From: an uncultured Pseudomonadota bacterium
GTDB taxonomy: Bacteria; Pseudomonadota; Gammaproteobacteria; Ga0077536
Assembly: GCA_903825645.1 (NCBI GenBank)
Contig: CAIKBL010000027.1
Coordinates: 137,321 to 201,320 of the forward strand
Reading direction: 5' to 3'
DNA: 64,000 nt
The position numbers were made by a program, and so were the translations under genes. Positions 9,572 to 22,855 of this stretch are shown here, piece by piece (the stretch's first letter is position 1; every line of letters starts with the position of its first letter). Under the pieces are notes generated by a model. The model was not told the origin of the DNA. It saw only the letters and a program-made list of their open reading frames with translations, and made no database searches.

Positions 9572-9586
9572 TAGGATTTAATCCTA
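9572..9586. promoter_or_regulatory. Operator-like palindrome upstream of parD
   Basis: TAGGATTTAATCCTA is a perfect 7-bp inverted repeat around one base, 20 bp before the parD start. ParD antitoxins bind such sites through a ribbon-helix-helix domain to repress their own operon. The ribosome binding site GGAGGT follows at 9595-9600. The role as operator is inferred. Confidence 0.6.
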
Positions 9587-9605
9587 TCCTCAATGGAGGT
9601 CCATC

Positions 9606-9884
9606 ATGCGGACAACACAGCAATTCAGCATCACCCTGCCGAACGAGATGGCAGACATTGTGAAAACCAAAGTCGCGGCCGGCGAGTACGCCACCGAAAG
9701 CGAAGTAATCCGGGACGGCCTGCGCGTCCTGATGGCCCGTGACCGCGCTATGGATAGCTGGCTGCATCAAGCAGTGGGGCCAGCCTATGACGCGTTGAAG
9801 GCTGACCCTGCGCGTGCTGTCACCATTGACCAGGTGCGGGCAACACTCGCGGCCGAACACAAGAACGCCACTACAAAAGCGTGA
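9606..9884 (+). CDS. parD: ParD-family antitoxin
   Basis: This 92-residue protein starts MRTTQQFSITLPNEMADIV, the beta strand and helix of a ribbon-helix-helix DNA-binding domain (residues about 5-45), with the family phrase YATESEVIRDGLR. The C-terminal half should wrap the ParE toxin. GGAGGT lies 5 bp before the ATG. The stop overlaps the toxin start (GTGA), which couples their translation. It lies inside the integrase island as cargo or as a stabilising module. Confidence 0.9.
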   Translation: MRTTQQFSITLPNEMADIVKTKVAAGEYATESEVIRDGLRVLMARDRAMDSWLHQAVGPAYDALKADPARAVTIDQVRATLAAEHKNATTKA

Positions 9885-10198
9885 GCCAGTTCACCGTCAT
9901 ATTCACGCCAGAAGCGCAGGGGCAGCTGGTCGCGCTGTATCGCTACATCGCGGCCGCAGCTTCGCCCGACATTGCCGAGCGCTACACCAGTTCCATCGTC
10001 GCCTATTGCGAAAGCCTGCAGGACTTCCCGCATCGAGGCACCCGCCGCGATGACGTGCGCCCTGGGCTGCGCGTCACGAACTACAAAAAACGTGCGGTGA
10101 TCGCCTTCGCCGTAGACGCCGATCTAGTATCCATTATCGGTATTTTCTACGGCGGCCAAGATTACGGAACTGTATTGCAATCTGATTTAGACGACTAA
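9881..10198 (+). CDS. parE: ParE/RelE-family toxin
   Basis: This 105-residue protein has the ParE fold signature: FTPEAQGQLVALYRYIA near the N-terminus, then DFPHRGTRRDDVRPGLRV and a C-terminal strand with GIFYGGQDY. ParE toxins poison DNA gyrase, while RelE toxins cleave mRNA; the PHRGTRR phrase favours the ParE branch. It starts with GTG at 9881, overlapping the antitoxin stop. The frame is complete and no key segment is missing, so the pair is probably functional. Confidence 0.9.
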   Translation: MSQFTVIFTPEAQGQLVALYRYIAAAASPDIAERYTSSIVAYCESLQDFPHRGTRRDDVRPGLRVTNYKKRAVIAFAVDADLVSIIGIFYGGQDYGTVLQSDLDD

Positions 10199-10206
10199 GG
10201 GACAAA

Positions 10207-10500
10207 ATGAAAAAGCTGCTGATGTGCGTGGTGCTTTTGGCTACTAATAGTATGGCATTCGCGCAAGAAAATGCCAGTTTGGCCTTCGTGTCTGAATTCG
10301 TTAGAGAGCTGGGCGCAACCGAAAGAATCCGCTCCACAGGAGAGCAGGAGCTTAAAGAAAAAGATGCCAATCGAATCGCTGATGCTATTCGAAATAGTAC
10401 GCGAGTTCAGCTCGAACTTAGGTCAAGTATTGGAATGTTGAGCGGCATGCGTCTTAAGCCACCAGTAGACGGCATCCCTCAGAGCATTATTGACCTGTAA
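10207..10500 (+). CDS. Small exported protein of unknown function, possibly truncated
   Basis: A 97-residue product opens with a clear signal peptide (MKKLLMCVVLLATNSMAFAQ, cleavage after AFA), so it should be periplasmic. The rest is charged and helical. I do not recognise a function. The codon usage is more AT-rich than the backbone. The TAA at 10498 is followed by AAGAGAATA, so a single change from TAT could have ended a longer protein here. It begins 8 bp after parE, but a link with the toxin module is not implied. Confidence 0.55.
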   Translation: MKKLLMCVVLLATNSMAFAQENASLAFVSEFVRELGATERIRSTGEQELKEKDANRIADAIRNSTRVQLELRSSIGMLSGMRLKPPVDGIPQSIIDL

Positions 10501-10583
10501 AAGAGAATATTCTCCATTTTGCTGGAGCGGCGACGCCAAACGCAACGCCTACTCTGGTATCAGCGGCTTTTGTCACAGCGTTT

Positions 10584-11337
10584 TTGCTGGCGGCTTTTTT
10601 TTTAGGTTCGCTATTTGACGCAATCCGAAATTTGTTTGATTCAGTCATTGATTGCAAGGACAGAATCTGGTGGGATTTCTTCTTCAAGGGGGAAAAGGAG
10701 AAGGTCGAACAGATGGATGGGTACTATTTTAGTTACTACCAGTTTGACGCAAATGCCGCGATTGCCAGTTTCATATTGGTGCCTGTTTTTATTTGTACAG
10801 GCCTGTCCTGGTTTAGCTTGATCCCCGCCGTAGTCGGTGTGATTTGTTTTGCGGATGCGGTATCACTAAGGAAAGAAATTAAGCGCCTCGCACAAGAGTA
10901 TCTCAGTAATTGTAGTGACCAAAGTAGCGCATTGCCACATGATCATGTTAACGCAAGACTTCAGCCAAGCTCCGTATGCGGCGGAGTTGGTGTTTTTGCC
11001 ATCAAATCCATAAAAAAAGAAGCACTCGTGTTTCCTGGCGATAATGTGGAAATGGTTTGGATTAGTAAGACGAAACTTGAGAGCGCGAACTTAATCTACT
11101 GCGGACAAGAAACTATATAACGATTTCGCCGTATTTAAAGCGGATGAATGTGGATGTCCGACCAGCTTTGATAATCTGACCGTTGCATGGTATCTCAATG
11201 AGCCAAATAATCATCAGGAGCCAAATGTGAAATGTAACATCAACGACGGTTATAAATTCTACGCCGCTCGTGATATAAATGAAGGTGAAGAATTGGCGGC
11301 GCGCTATAGCGAATACAGTTTAGATTCGTGGCTCTGA
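10584..11337 (+). pseudogene. Membrane segment plus SET-domain methyltransferase, frameshifted
   Basis: The first frame (TTG at 10584, open from 10494) has two hydrophobic regions, around residues 1-15 and 53-85, and then a SET-type opening, VCGGVGVFAIKSIKK and FPGDNVEMVWISKTKLE. It stops at 11118-11120. One base out of phase, the text resumes with DKKLYNDFAVFKADECGCP and continues with LNEPNNHQEPNV and DINEGEELAARYSEYS, ending at TGA 11335-11337. Those are the SET post-catalytic motifs (NHxxPN and GEELxxxY). A single extra base near 11090 explains the break. SET proteins methylate lysine residues using S-adenosylmethionine. The start is poor, so the membrane part may be a separate damaged gene. 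Confidence 0.65.
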
Positions 11338-11636
11338 AACCGCCTTGGCGATAGCTCTATGTTTCGATGCGTTGGATATTCAGTTTTCAATTATTGATAC
11401 TGGACATGGCACTGACCTCGGTAGTCTCAGGTCATGAAGCCTTCCGTTGGGCCACACTAAGACCCGCAACCGCAAGGCTCCTATGTGGCCCCCAGCCTAC
11501 AAATCTACATTGGGCTGAAGTCGCCAGGAAACACTCCAACCTGTTGCCCCATATAGGTTTTTCGCTTCATGCCCGCCATCAAAAAAGGCTTCACAGTGGA
11601 CATTTTTTATGTCGTCCTTGGTGGACCGACGGACGG
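11338..11636. other. Island edge, no gene seen
   Basis: About 300 bp between the SET relic and rpmG. The frame running through it (from 11367) overlaps rpmG and rpmB antisense and is a shadow. I found no direct repeat of the sequence at 6630-6800, so the right attachment site of the island is not defined. No hairpin with a T tract was seen for the rpmBG operon. Confidence 0.5.
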
Positions 11637-11792
11637 CTACTTGATTTTTCCTTCCGTGTACGACACATGCTTGCGCACCACCGGATCATACTTTTTGCGT
11701 TCCATCTTTTCGGGGTGGTTACGCTTGTTTTTGGTGGTCGTATAGAAATGGCCGGTGCCGGCACTCGAGTTCAGTTTGATTTTTTCTTGCAC
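11637..11792 (-). CDS. rpmG: 50S ribosomal protein L33
   Basis: This 51-residue gene, too short for standard ORF calling, encodes a protein that opens with [20 protein letters not shown] and ends with [10 protein letters not shown], the full bacterial L33 sequence pattern. It starts with GTG at 11792, preceded by GAGGT eight bases upstream. It lacks the paired CXXC zinc motifs of the C+ form, so it is a zinc-independent L33. It lies 11 bp after rpmB, giving the usual rpmB-rpmG operon. Confidence 0.96.
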   Translation of the reverse strand: MQEKIKLNSSAGTGHFYTTTKNKRNHPEKMERKKYDPVVRKHVSYTEGKIK

Positions 11793-11803
11793 GGGGGATT
11801 ACC

Positions 11804-12040
11804 TCAGACGCGCTCGCCACGCGCACGGATTTCTTTCAGGATCTTATCGATCCCGACTTTGTCGATGATACGCAGACCATGCGAGCTGATCCGCAGACTG
11901 ACCCAGCGCTGCTCACTTTCCACCCACAAACGGCGGTAATGCAGGTTGGGGAGATACCGTCGCCGTGTTTTATTGTTGGCGTGCGATACGTTATTGCCGC
12001 TGATGGGGCCTTTGCCGGTGACTTGACAGATTCGGGACAT
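11804..12040 (-). CDS. rpmB: 50S ribosomal protein L28
   Basis: This 78-residue large-subunit protein opens [20 protein letters not shown] and contains [16 protein letters not shown], both typical of L28. Length matches the E. coli protein (78). It is the first gene of the rpmB-rpmG operon, with a promoter-like sequence 36 bp upstream at 12076-12105. Confidence 0.98.
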   Translation of the reverse strand: MSRICQVTGKGPISGNNVSHANNKTRRRYLPNLHYRRLWVESEQRWVSLRISSHGLRIIDKVGIDKILKEIRARGERV

Positions 12041-12075
12041 GTTTTTTCGCCTAGTTGGATCTAGCGGGGCGTGAG

Positions 12076-12105
12076 ATTCTAGCCTGATTCACGCCACAAC
12101 GCCAA
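12076..12105 (-). promoter_or_regulatory. Sigma-70-like promoter of rpmBG
   Basis: On the minus strand TTGGCG (12105-12100) is followed after 18 bp by TAGAAT (12081-12076). This matches the sigma-70 consensus well and lies 36 bp from the rpmB start. It was identified by eye only. Confidence 0.5.
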
Positions 12106-12293
12106 CGGTGCAAAGTCACGGTGACGGTAAATGCCCGCGGCCAGCGGCCAGCTTTTTCAGTGCGACGCCGTGGGAGATGTCTCGCGAGGGCTCGCTTGGG
12201 GTAGAATTCGCGACATATAGGCCTGTGTGGCGAAGGGCCCTGCAGGCTGGTAGCGCCTAAAAAATCAACGATCCTCATCGAGAAAGCGCCAAG

Positions 12294-13494
12294 TTGACCG
12301 TGTCCAACACTTCTCACGTTTGCCTCATTGTCACCGGCGGGATTGCGGCCTACAAGGCACCCGATTTGGTTCGTCGCCTCCGTGAGGCGGGTTGTGAGGT
12401 CAAGGTGGTCATGACGCGCGCGGCTCAAGCCTTTGTGCGTCCGCTGACTTTCCAAGCGGTTTCGGGACAGCCTGTCCACACGGATTTGCTTGATCCCGCC
12501 GCCGAAGCCGCGATGGGACACATCGAACTGGCCCGCTGGGCAGACGTGGTCGTGGTCGCGCCGGCCTCCGCTGACTTTCTGGCGCGGCTCACGGCGGGTT
12601 TTGCGGAGGATCTCGCGAGCGCGCTCTGTCTGGCGACTACGGCACCGGTGCTGGTGGCGCCGGCCATGAACCACCGGATGTGGATGCACCCGGCAACCCA
12701 ACACAATCTATCGACGCTCGTCAGCCGGGGGGTTCACTGCGTGGGCCCTGACGCCGGCGCCCAGGCTTGCGGCGAAACCGGGCCGGGACGACTCGTCGAG
12801 CCCGACCAGATCCTCTCGGCGGTGCGGGCCCTGCGCCCGGGCGCCGAAACGCCCGGCGCACTGGCAGGTGTGCATGTCCTCATGACGGCCGGACCGACCT
12901 ATGAGCCGATTGATCCGGTCCGCGTCCTGACCAACCGTAGTTCCGGCAAGATGGGTTATGCCGTGGCGCGGGCCGCGTGCGCGGCCGGCGCACGCGTGAC
13001 CCTCGTGTCTGGGCCGACGGCCCTGGCAGCACCGGAAAACCTCCGTGTGGTGTCGGTCGTGACCGCGGCCGAGATGTACGCCGCGGTGATGGCAGAAGTC
13101 GCGAACGCGGAGATCTTCATTGCCACTGCGGCGGTCGCGGACTACACGCTGGAGGCGCCGGCGGACCACAAGGTCAAAAAGCACACCGAAACGCTGACGC
13201 TGACGCTGCGGCCGACTCAGGACATTCTGGCCGCGGTGGCCGCGCGCCCCATGCCCCCTTTCACGGTCGGCTTCGCGGCCGAGACGCAACACCTGCTCGA
13301 GTATGCGCGGGCAAAACTCACCGGCAAGGGCCTGGATATGGTCGCCGCCAACCTTGTCGGCCAACCCGGCACGGGCTTTGATGCGGAAGAAAATGAACTG
13401 CAGGTGGTCTGGCTTGGCGGCGAGCAGGCACTAGCGCGGGCCCCCAAAGCGGGACTGGCACACGCGTTGATCACGCTGATTGCGGAGCGTTACC

Positions 13495-13508
<14 letters not shown>
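12294..13508 (+). CDS. coaBC: Bifunctional phosphopantothenoylcysteine decarboxylase / phosphopantothenate-cysteine ligase
   Basis: This 404-residue enzyme catalyses two steps of coenzyme A synthesis. The N-terminal CoaC flavoprotein domain (about 1-190) has GGIAAYKAPDLVRRL, the catalytic His in MGHIELARWAD, and PAMNHRMWMHPATQ. The C-terminal CoaB ligase domain (about 195-404) has TAGPTYEPIDPVR, NRSSGKMGYA and KVKKHTETLTL. The start is TTG 12294 or GTG 12300; neither has a strong ribosome binding site. It leads the coaBC-algC-argB-slmA run. In many gammaproteobacteria dut lies between coaBC and algC; here it is absent. Confidence 0.96.
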
Positions 13509-17412
<3,904 letters not shown>

Positions 17413-17428
17413 GCGCAGGAGGAGCTGC

Positions 17429-18088
17429 TCAGTGCGTTGGGCTCTCGCGCAATTCTCGAAAACGCGCGACTTCCTGCTCGAATCGCACCTTCACCGCCGT
17501 CTGCTCGGCTTGTTTGGTGGCAATAAAGTTGCGATCAAGCGCGATTTGTTTCTGCTCGCTTTCAATATTCTGGGCGAGATCCGGCGGTAAGGGTTTCCCC
17601 CGTCGTTCGAAATCCGCGGCCTTAGAGATCCGCAGATCGAGTGAGCGTTGCAGCTTCACCACATGATTTTCGGTCAGTTTGACCTGGGTGGCCAGATTCT
17701 GCAGCTGACCATCCCGCGCCAGCATCAGGTCTTCCTCCGAATTAAAAGTCTGGAGGAGCGCCTTGTCGGCGGCGGTACGTCGCTGTCGGGCGGCGCTCTC
17801 GCTAGCGCGTTTGCGCGCCTCTATTTCTTCTGTCGCGCGGGCCGCGGCCAGCTCTTCCGTCGTCTTGGCCCGGGGCAGCGTCTTCAGGGTCAGGCCGGCG
17901 CTGTTTTTGACTTCAAGCGCCTGCTGCGCATATTCCGGTGGGACGCCTGCGCCACATTCGTGAACGCCGTCCTGATTGATCCAACACTTGATGACGGCAG
18001 ACGCGCTGTTCACCCAGACGCCGAGGACGACGAGCAGGCCCGCCCGTGCGGCCTGCGCAACGGGTTTATGAGAAGTTGCAATCGACAT
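17429..18088 (-). CDS. Exported coiled-coil protein with DUF4124-like N-terminus
   Basis: This 219-residue protein has a signal peptide (hydrophobic LLVVLGVWVNSASA around residues 18-31), then IKCWINQDGVHECGAGVPP, a short two-cysteine segment like DUF4124, and a long charged region predicted to form coiled coil (about 80-215, rich in E, R, Q, A). It should be periplasmic. Function unknown. It is the last gene of the minus-strand run that contains pyrE and converges with slmA, 16 bp away. Confidence 0.7.
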   Translation of the reverse strand: MSIATSHKPVAQAARAGLLVVLGVWVNSASAVIKCWINQDGVHECGAGVPPEYAQQALEVKNSAGLTLKTLPRAKTTEELAAARATEEIEARKRASESAARQRRTAADKALLQTFNSEEDLMLARDGQLQNLATQVKLTENHVVKLQRSLDLRISKAADFERRGKPLPPDLAQNIESEQKQIALDRNFIATKQAEQTAVKVRFEQEVARFRELRESPTH

Positions 18089-18127
18089 GTGGTGGCTCCC
18101 TACCGGTCTACCGTGCCCGGCGGGTGT

Positions 18128-18775
18128 TCAGCCCGCGCCATATTGCGCACGGTAATCCTGAATCGCCGCCATGTCTTCCTCGCGCCCACCTAAGGTGCCC
18201 AGATATTCGAGGATATCGCCAAGATTGATGATGCTGATGACCGGGATCCCGTGTCGGGCGCTGACTTCCTGCGCCGCGGACAAGGTGCCCTGTCCGCGCT
18301 CCTGTCGGTCGAGCGAAATGAGCACCCCGCAGGGCGCCGCACCCGCAGCGGTGATGAGAGCGACCGACTCGTTAACGGACGTTCCTGCTGAAATCACATC
18401 ATCGACAATCAGCACGCGACCACGCAAGGGTGCCCCGAGTGTCACGCCCCCTTCACCGTGGTCTTTGGCTTCCTTGCGGTTGAAGCAGAACGGCGTGTCC
18501 CGATCGTGTTGTTCGGCGAGCGCAATCGACAGCGCCGCACCCAGCGGGATCCCCTTATAGGCCGGCCCAAATACCATATCGAAGGGGGGGCCTTTTTCGA
18601 TCAGGGCCGCCGCATAACTGGCACCGAGGCGGGCGAGCGAGCGCCCGCTGTCGAATACCCCCGTGTTGAAGAAATAGGGGCTTTGGCGGCCCGATTTGAG
18701 GGTGAAACGCCCAAATTTAAGCGCTTGTTGGCTAAGGACAAACTCGATAAAGGTCCGCTGGTAGGCCTGCATCAT
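18128..18775 (-). CDS. pyrE: Orotate phosphoribosyltransferase
   Basis: This 215-residue enzyme joins orotate to PRPP to make OMP in pyrimidine synthesis. It has the substrate-binding [16 protein letters not shown] (about residues 23-38), [10 protein letters not shown] (about 69-78), [13 protein letters not shown] and the PRPP loop [17 protein letters not shown] (about 120-136). Length matches the family (213). It starts 12 bp after metW ends, in the same direction, so it may be co-transcribed with the methionine genes. Confidence 0.97.
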   Translation of the reverse strand: MMQAYQRTFIEFVLSQQALKFGRFTLKSGRQSPYFFNTGVFDSGRSLARLGASYAAALIEKGPPFDMVFGPAYKGIPLGAALSIALAEQHDRDTPFCFNRKEAKDHGEGGVTLGAPLRGRVLIVDDVISAGTSVNESVALITAAGAAPCGVLISLDRQERGQGTLSAAQEVSARHGIPVISIINLGDILEYLGTLGGREEDMAAIQDYRAQYGAG

Positions 18776-18787
18776 CGTCTCCGCAGT

Positions 18788-19408
18788 TCAGTCAAAGGTT
18801 GCACGCGTCGCACGCCGGCGACAGCGGTAGATCGCGACTTCGGCCAGGAGATTTGGAAACTGGCGCATCCAGAACTGTGTGCGGTGCCGGTTGTCGACGA
18901 CCCGTCGCTCCAAAATCTCAATGCCCTCGCTCACACACAGCGCCTCGAAATCGCGGATGGTACACATATGGATATTCGGCGTGTTGAACCAGGTGTTGGG
19001 CAGGTGGGAGGTGACCGGCATCCGTCCGCGCGCGATTTGTAGTCGGCACTTCCAATGTCCGAAATTGGGAAACGTGACGATGCCTTCGCGTCCGACCCGC
19101 AACATTTCGCGCAGCAGCTGATGCGGATAGCGCATGGCCTGCAGGGTTTCGGTCATGATCACATAGTCGAAAGAATGGTCGTCGAAGTCGGACAGTCCCC
19201 GGTCGAGATCGGATTGGATCACATTCACGCCGGCTCGCAGACATTTGAGGATGTTTTCGGGATCGATTTCGATGCCATAGCCGGTGACGGCACGTTCGCG
19301 TTGAAGGAAATCCAGCAGCGCGCCTTCACCGCACCCGAGATCGAGCACCCGGCTGCCGGACCGAATCCACTCAGCGATGGGCAGCTGATCGGCGCGCAGG
19401 ATACTCAT
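18788..19408 (-). CDS. metW: Methionine biosynthesis protein MetW
   Basis: This 206-residue protein has a methyltransferase-like fold with motif [13 protein letters not shown] (about residues 21-32) and the MetW phrases [14 protein letters not shown] and [13 protein letters not shown]. It works with MetX in homoserine activation in many proteobacteria. I chose ATG 19408, which overlaps the metX stop (ATGA); the frame is open to 19591 but the usual protein starts [15 protein letters not shown]. Confidence 0.95.
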   Translation of the reverse strand: MSILRADQLPIAEWIRSGSRVLDLGCGEGALLDFLQRERAVTGYGIEIDPENILKCLRAGVNVIQSDLDRGLSDFDDHSFDYVIMTETLQAMRYPHQLLREMLRVGREGIVTFPNFGHWKCRLQIARGRMPVTSHLPNTWFNTPNIHMCTIRDFEALCVSEGIEILERRVVDNRHRTQFWMRQFPNLLAEVAIYRCRRRATRATFD

Positions 19409-20556
19409 GCGCGTGCTGCCCCGGTGGTGACGCGCCCGAAATATGTACTGAGTGCCGCATGATATTGCGGGATCTCGAGCAGGAAGGAATCGTGGCCAAG
19501 TTCCGACTCGAGTTCCACGTAACTGACGTCCAGATTGCAGTCCAAAATCGCTCGCACAATGTCCCGCGAGCGCGCCGGCGAAAAACGCCAATCGCTGGTG
19601 AAGGATGCGACGAAGAATTTTGCCGTCGTGCGCGCCAAGGCCGTTTTCAGACTGTCCCCGTAACGGGCCGCGGGATCGAAATAATCGAGCGATTTAGTCA
19701 TGAGCAAATAGGTGTTCGCGTCGAAATGTTTCACAAACGATTCACCCTGATAACGCAAGTAACTCTCGATTTGGAACTCGATGTCGTAGCCATAATTGAG
19801 CTTCCCATCGCGCAATTCTCGTCCGAATTTCGCCATCAGCACATCGTCTGACAGATAGGTGATATGACCTAACATGCGTGCCAACATCAGGCCGCGGGCC
19901 GGGACCACCCCATGTTCGTAATACCGGCCGGCATGAAAATCCGCGTCGGAGCGGATGGCATGGCGTGCTACTTCGTTAAAGGCGATGTTCTGCGTGGACA
20001 AACGGGCCGCGGCGGCGATGACGATCGCGTGCCGCAGGCGGGTCGGGTAATCGACCGCCCACTGGAGTGCTTGCATGCCGCCGAGACTCCCTCCCATGAC
20101 AGCGGCCCAGGTCTCAATGCCGAGCAAATCCGCCAATCTTGCCTGGCTTTCGACCCAGTCCCGAACGGTGACCAGCGGAAAATCGGGCCCATAGATCTGA
20201 CCGGTCGCGGGATTCAGGCTACGGGGGCCACTGGAGCCCGCACAGCCGCCGAGGTTGTTAACGCAGACCACAAAAAAACGCTGGGTATCCACGGGCTTGC
20301 CCGGACCGATGCAATTGTCCCACCAGCCGGGCTTGTTCAGCGCTGCGGGGTGATAGCCGGCAGCATGGTGATCCCCGGACAGCGCAGGGCAAATGAGGAT
20401 GGCGTTGTCGCGGGCCGAATTCAGGGTGCCGTAGGTCTCGTAAGCTAGCTCATAGGGCTCGAGCGCGGTGCCGCAATCAAGTTGAAGCGGCGCGGTAAAC
20501 CGCGCGAACTGCGGGGTCACCAGACCGACGGAATTCGCGGGCAAGGAGTCAGCCAT
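19405..20556 (-). CDS. metX: Homoserine O-acyltransferase MetX
   Basis: This 383-residue alpha/beta-hydrolase-fold enzyme acylates homoserine at the start of methionine synthesis. The nucleophile elbow is [13 protein letters not shown] (about residues 145-157, Ser central); [16 protein letters not shown] and the C-terminal [12 protein letters not shown], which carries the catalytic His, are also visible. MetX partners of MetW in proteobacteria are often succinyltransferases, but I cannot decide acetyl versus succinyl from sequence alone. It follows yggT by 14 bp and overlaps metW. Confidence 0.95.
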   Translation of the reverse strand: MADSLPANSVGLVTPQFARFTAPLQLDCGTALEPYELAYETYGTLNSARDNAILICPALSGDHHAAGYHPAALNKPGWWDNCIGPGKPVDTQRFFVVCVNNLGGCAGSSGPRSLNPATGQIYGPDFPLVTVRDWVESQARLADLLGIETWAAVMGGSLGGMQALQWAVDYPTRLRHAIVIAAAARLSTQNIAFNEVARHAIRSDADFHAGRYYEHGVVPARGLMLARMLGHITYLSDDVLMAKFGRELRDGKLNYGYDIEFQIESYLRYQGESFVKHFDANTYLLMTKSLDYFDPAARYGDSLKTALARTTAKFFVASFTSDWRFSPARSRDIVRAILDCNLDVSYVELESELGHDSFLLEIPQYHAALSTYFGRVTTGAARA

Positions 20557-20570
20557 GGTGCGAAGATTGC

Positions 20571-21143
20571 TCAGCGTAGGGCGGCCAAGTCGGCGATCGG
20601 GGCCACCACCAGCAGGAGCCCGAGTTGCAGGAGCATGATCACCACGAGGGAGGAGAGATCGAGCCCACCCAGATCCGGCAGGCGCTGGCGCACCGGCCGC
20701 AACAGCGGCTCGGTGAGTGCGGCCACCAGACTCAGCACGGGATTATAGGCGCCGGGGGAGACCCAGCTCGCAATAGCTTGGATGATGATGGCGAAGAGAT
20801 AAAGATAGATAGTCTTCGAGAGCAACTCGGCCACCGCAATCACGCACACGGCCATCACGCCCAGCGGGGCGCCGTATAACAAGCCGACCAGCCACAGGTT
20901 CAGGATTTGCAGCGCGAAGATCAGCAACAGACACGCGGTATCGATTTTGCCAAGGGCCGGCACGTAGCGCCGCAGGGGACGCACGAGGGGATTCGTCACC
21001 TTGACGATCGCCTGACTGACGGGGTTGTAGAAATCTGCCCGCACCGCTTGTAGCAGTAAGCGCAACAACACGGCGCCGATGTAGAGCGTGAACCCGGCGT
21101 TGACCAGAAAAACGCCGGCGTTGGAAACGTATCCGCCACCCAT
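20571..21143 (-). CDS. yggT: YggT family membrane protein
   Basis: This 190-residue protein has two repeated YggT units, each with a pair of hydrophobic helices and the motif NP(V/L)xxPx[19 protein letters not shown] (about residues 42-59) and [15 protein letters not shown] (about 137-151). The function is poorly known; homologues affect osmotic or membrane homeostasis. Its start overlaps the proC stop (TGATG), and the yggS-proC-yggT order is widely conserved. Confidence 0.93.
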   Translation of the reverse strand: MGGGYVSNAGVFLVNAGFTLYIGAVLLRLLLQAVRADFYNPVSQAIVKVTNPLVRPLRRYVPALGKIDTACLLLIFALQILNLWLVGLLYGAPLGVMAVCVIAVAELLSKTIYLYLFAIIIQAIASWVSPGAYNPVLSLVAALTEPLLRPVRQRLPDLGGLDLSSLVVIMLLQLGLLLVVAPIADLAALR

Positions 21144-21967
21144 CAGACGCCTCCAAATTCACGGCTGAGGATCTGTCCGCGGTCGCGTGCGGCCTCAAGG
21201 GCGGCTGTGATCAGGGCCTCGAACCCCCCCTCGTTCAAAACTTGCAAGGCCTGCTCGGTAGTCCCGCCCGGCGAGGTGACCTGGACCCGGAGGGTCGCCG
21301 GATCCACGCCGGCGCCCCGTGCCAGTTCGGACGCGCCGGCGGCGGTCTCGATGGCGAGGCGACGCGCGCTTGCAGGTGCCAGTCCGAGCGCGGTGCCGGC
21401 CCGCTCCAGGCACTCGATGAGCAGAAAGAAATAGGCCGGTCCGCTCCCCGAAAGGGCGGTGACGGCATCAAGCAGGGCTTCTGCCTCGACCCATTCGACG
21501 ATACCAACGGCCCCGAGTAGCGACTCGGCAAGCGCACGGGCCGGGGCTGGCGTGGTCGGGGTGGCATAGAGACCGGTCGCGCCGCGACCGACGAGGGCCG
21601 GGGTATTCGGCATCGCGCGCACCAGCGGCAGATCGGTTCCGATCCAGCTGGCGAGGGCGTGGGTCGTAATGCCGGCCGCTATCGATAAGACCAGGGGTTT
21701 GCGGGCGGCGAGCGTCGCGGCCAGCGGGCGCACGACGGCTTGCATCTGTTGAGGCTTGACGGCTAGCAGCACGACGTCCGCGTCCAGGATGGCGGCCCCG
21801 TTGTCCGCCAAGGCCACTATCCCGAACTCGCGCGCGAGGGCCTCGCGCGCCGTTGCCAGCGGATCGGCGACGCGCAGGGCTTCGACCGGGTGTCCGCGGC
21901 GAAGGAGCCCGCCCACGATCGCCCGACCCATGTTGCCAGCGCCAATACAAGCAATCCGTTCATTCAT
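21143..21967 (-). CDS. proC: Pyrroline-5-carboxylate reductase
   Basis: This 274-residue enzyme makes proline from pyrroline-5-carboxylate using NAD(P)H. The Rossmann start is IACIGAGNMGRAIVGGL (residues about 4-20), VLLAVKPQQM follows, then RAMPNTPALVGRGATGLY and the family signature SGSGPAYFFLLIECLERAG; the end has VTSPGGTTEQAL. I chose ATG 21967 (MNERIACIG) over the upstream in-frame ATG 21982. It lies between yggS and yggT, as in many proteobacteria. Confidence 0.96.
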   Translation of the reverse strand: MNERIACIGAGNMGRAIVGGLLRRGHPVEALRVADPLATAREALAREFGIVALADNGAAILDADVVLLAVKPQQMQAVVRPLAATLAARKPLVLSIAAGITTHALASWIGTDLPLVRAMPNTPALVGRGATGLYATPTTPAPARALAESLLGAVGIVEWVEAEALLDAVTALSGSGPAYFFLLIECLERAGTALGLAPASARRLAIETAAGASELARGAGVDPATLRVQVTSPGGTTEQALQVLNEGGFEALITAALEAARDRGQILSREFGGV

Positions 21968-22010
21968 GATCCGCGATACCACCCGAGGCTAGAGAAGGCG
22001 GAGTTTACCA

Positions 22011-22739
22011 TCATCCTTCCGGGACCGTGCCGCGGGGTAGGCGCGGACCGAACAGGGCAGTCCCGATCCGCACCAGCGTGGCGCCCTCGGTGATGGCCGC
22101 TTCGAAATCCGCGGAGGTCCCCATCGACAGCGTATCCAACGCCCCGCCGCAGGTGGCCAGACAGTCGCGCAGCGCCGCGAACGACGCCCGCGCGCGCGCA
22201 GGGTCGGCCTGTGGCGCCGGCATGCCCATCAGGCCCCGGAGCCGCAGGCGCGGCAGGCGGTCGATGGCGGCGACCAGCGCCGCCACTGCCGGCAAGTCGA
22301 TGCCGCTCTTGCTGGCCTCCTGATTCAGGTTCACCTCGATACAGCAATCGAGCGGCGCGAGGTGGTCCGGACGCTGTGCGCTGAGCCGCTCCGCGAGCCG
22401 CAGGCGATCGAGGCTGTGGACCCACGAAAAGTGGGTCGCGACCTCGCGGGTTTTGTTCGATTGCAGCCGGCCGATAAAGTGCCAGCTCAAGTCTTCACCC
22501 CGAAGCGCCGCAATTTTAGGCAGGGCCTCTTGGACATAGTTCTCGCCGAACGCCCGCTGGCCCTGTCGGAGCAGGTCACGCAGGGCATCGATCGGTTGTC
22601 CCTTACTGACGGCGAGTAGCGTGAGGGTGCCCGGATCCCGACCGGCTGCGACCGCGGCGCTGACCATCCGTCGACGGATACGGGCGAGTCCGGTTTCGGC
22701 GGTGGGCGGGGAAACGACGATGGGCGCATCGCGTGACAT
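22011..22739 (-). CDS. yggS: YggS family pyridoxal phosphate homeostasis protein
   Basis: This 242-residue PLP-binding protein has the lysine motif LLAVSKGQ (Lys about residue 46), FGENYVQEALPK, WHFIGRLQSNK and the C-terminal SMGTSADFEAAI and RIGTALFGPR. It lacks racemase activity in studied members and buffers PLP. It is the first gene of the run through proC, yggT, metX, metW and pyrE, divergent from pilT across 116 bp. Its usual linkage to pilT is kept. Confidence 0.95.
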   Translation of the reverse strand: MSRDAPIVVSPPTAETGLARIRRRMVSAAVAAGRDPGTLTLLAVSKGQPIDALRDLLRQGQRAFGENYVQEALPKIAALRGEDLSWHFIGRLQSNKTREVATHFSWVHSLDRLRLAERLSAQRPDHLAPLDCCIEVNLNQEASKSGIDLPAVAALVAAIDRLPRLRLRGLMGMPAPQADPARARASFAALRDCLATCGGALDTLSMGTSADFEAAITEGATLVRIGTALFGPRLPRGTVPEG

Positions 22740-22855
22740 GACATTTTGCCGGCTGAATGGTTAAAGTTGCGAAAACTAGCGAATTAAGATCCGTAACGGG
22801 CTGCATTGTAAAGAAAAGGTTTCGTCGCATCGAAGCTTTTAATTAAGGATAGTGT

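Noticed and set aside
11367..11939. A 190-codon plus-strand frame
   Set aside because: It runs antisense through rpmG and most of rpmB, both certain genes on the minus strand, so it is a shadow frame.
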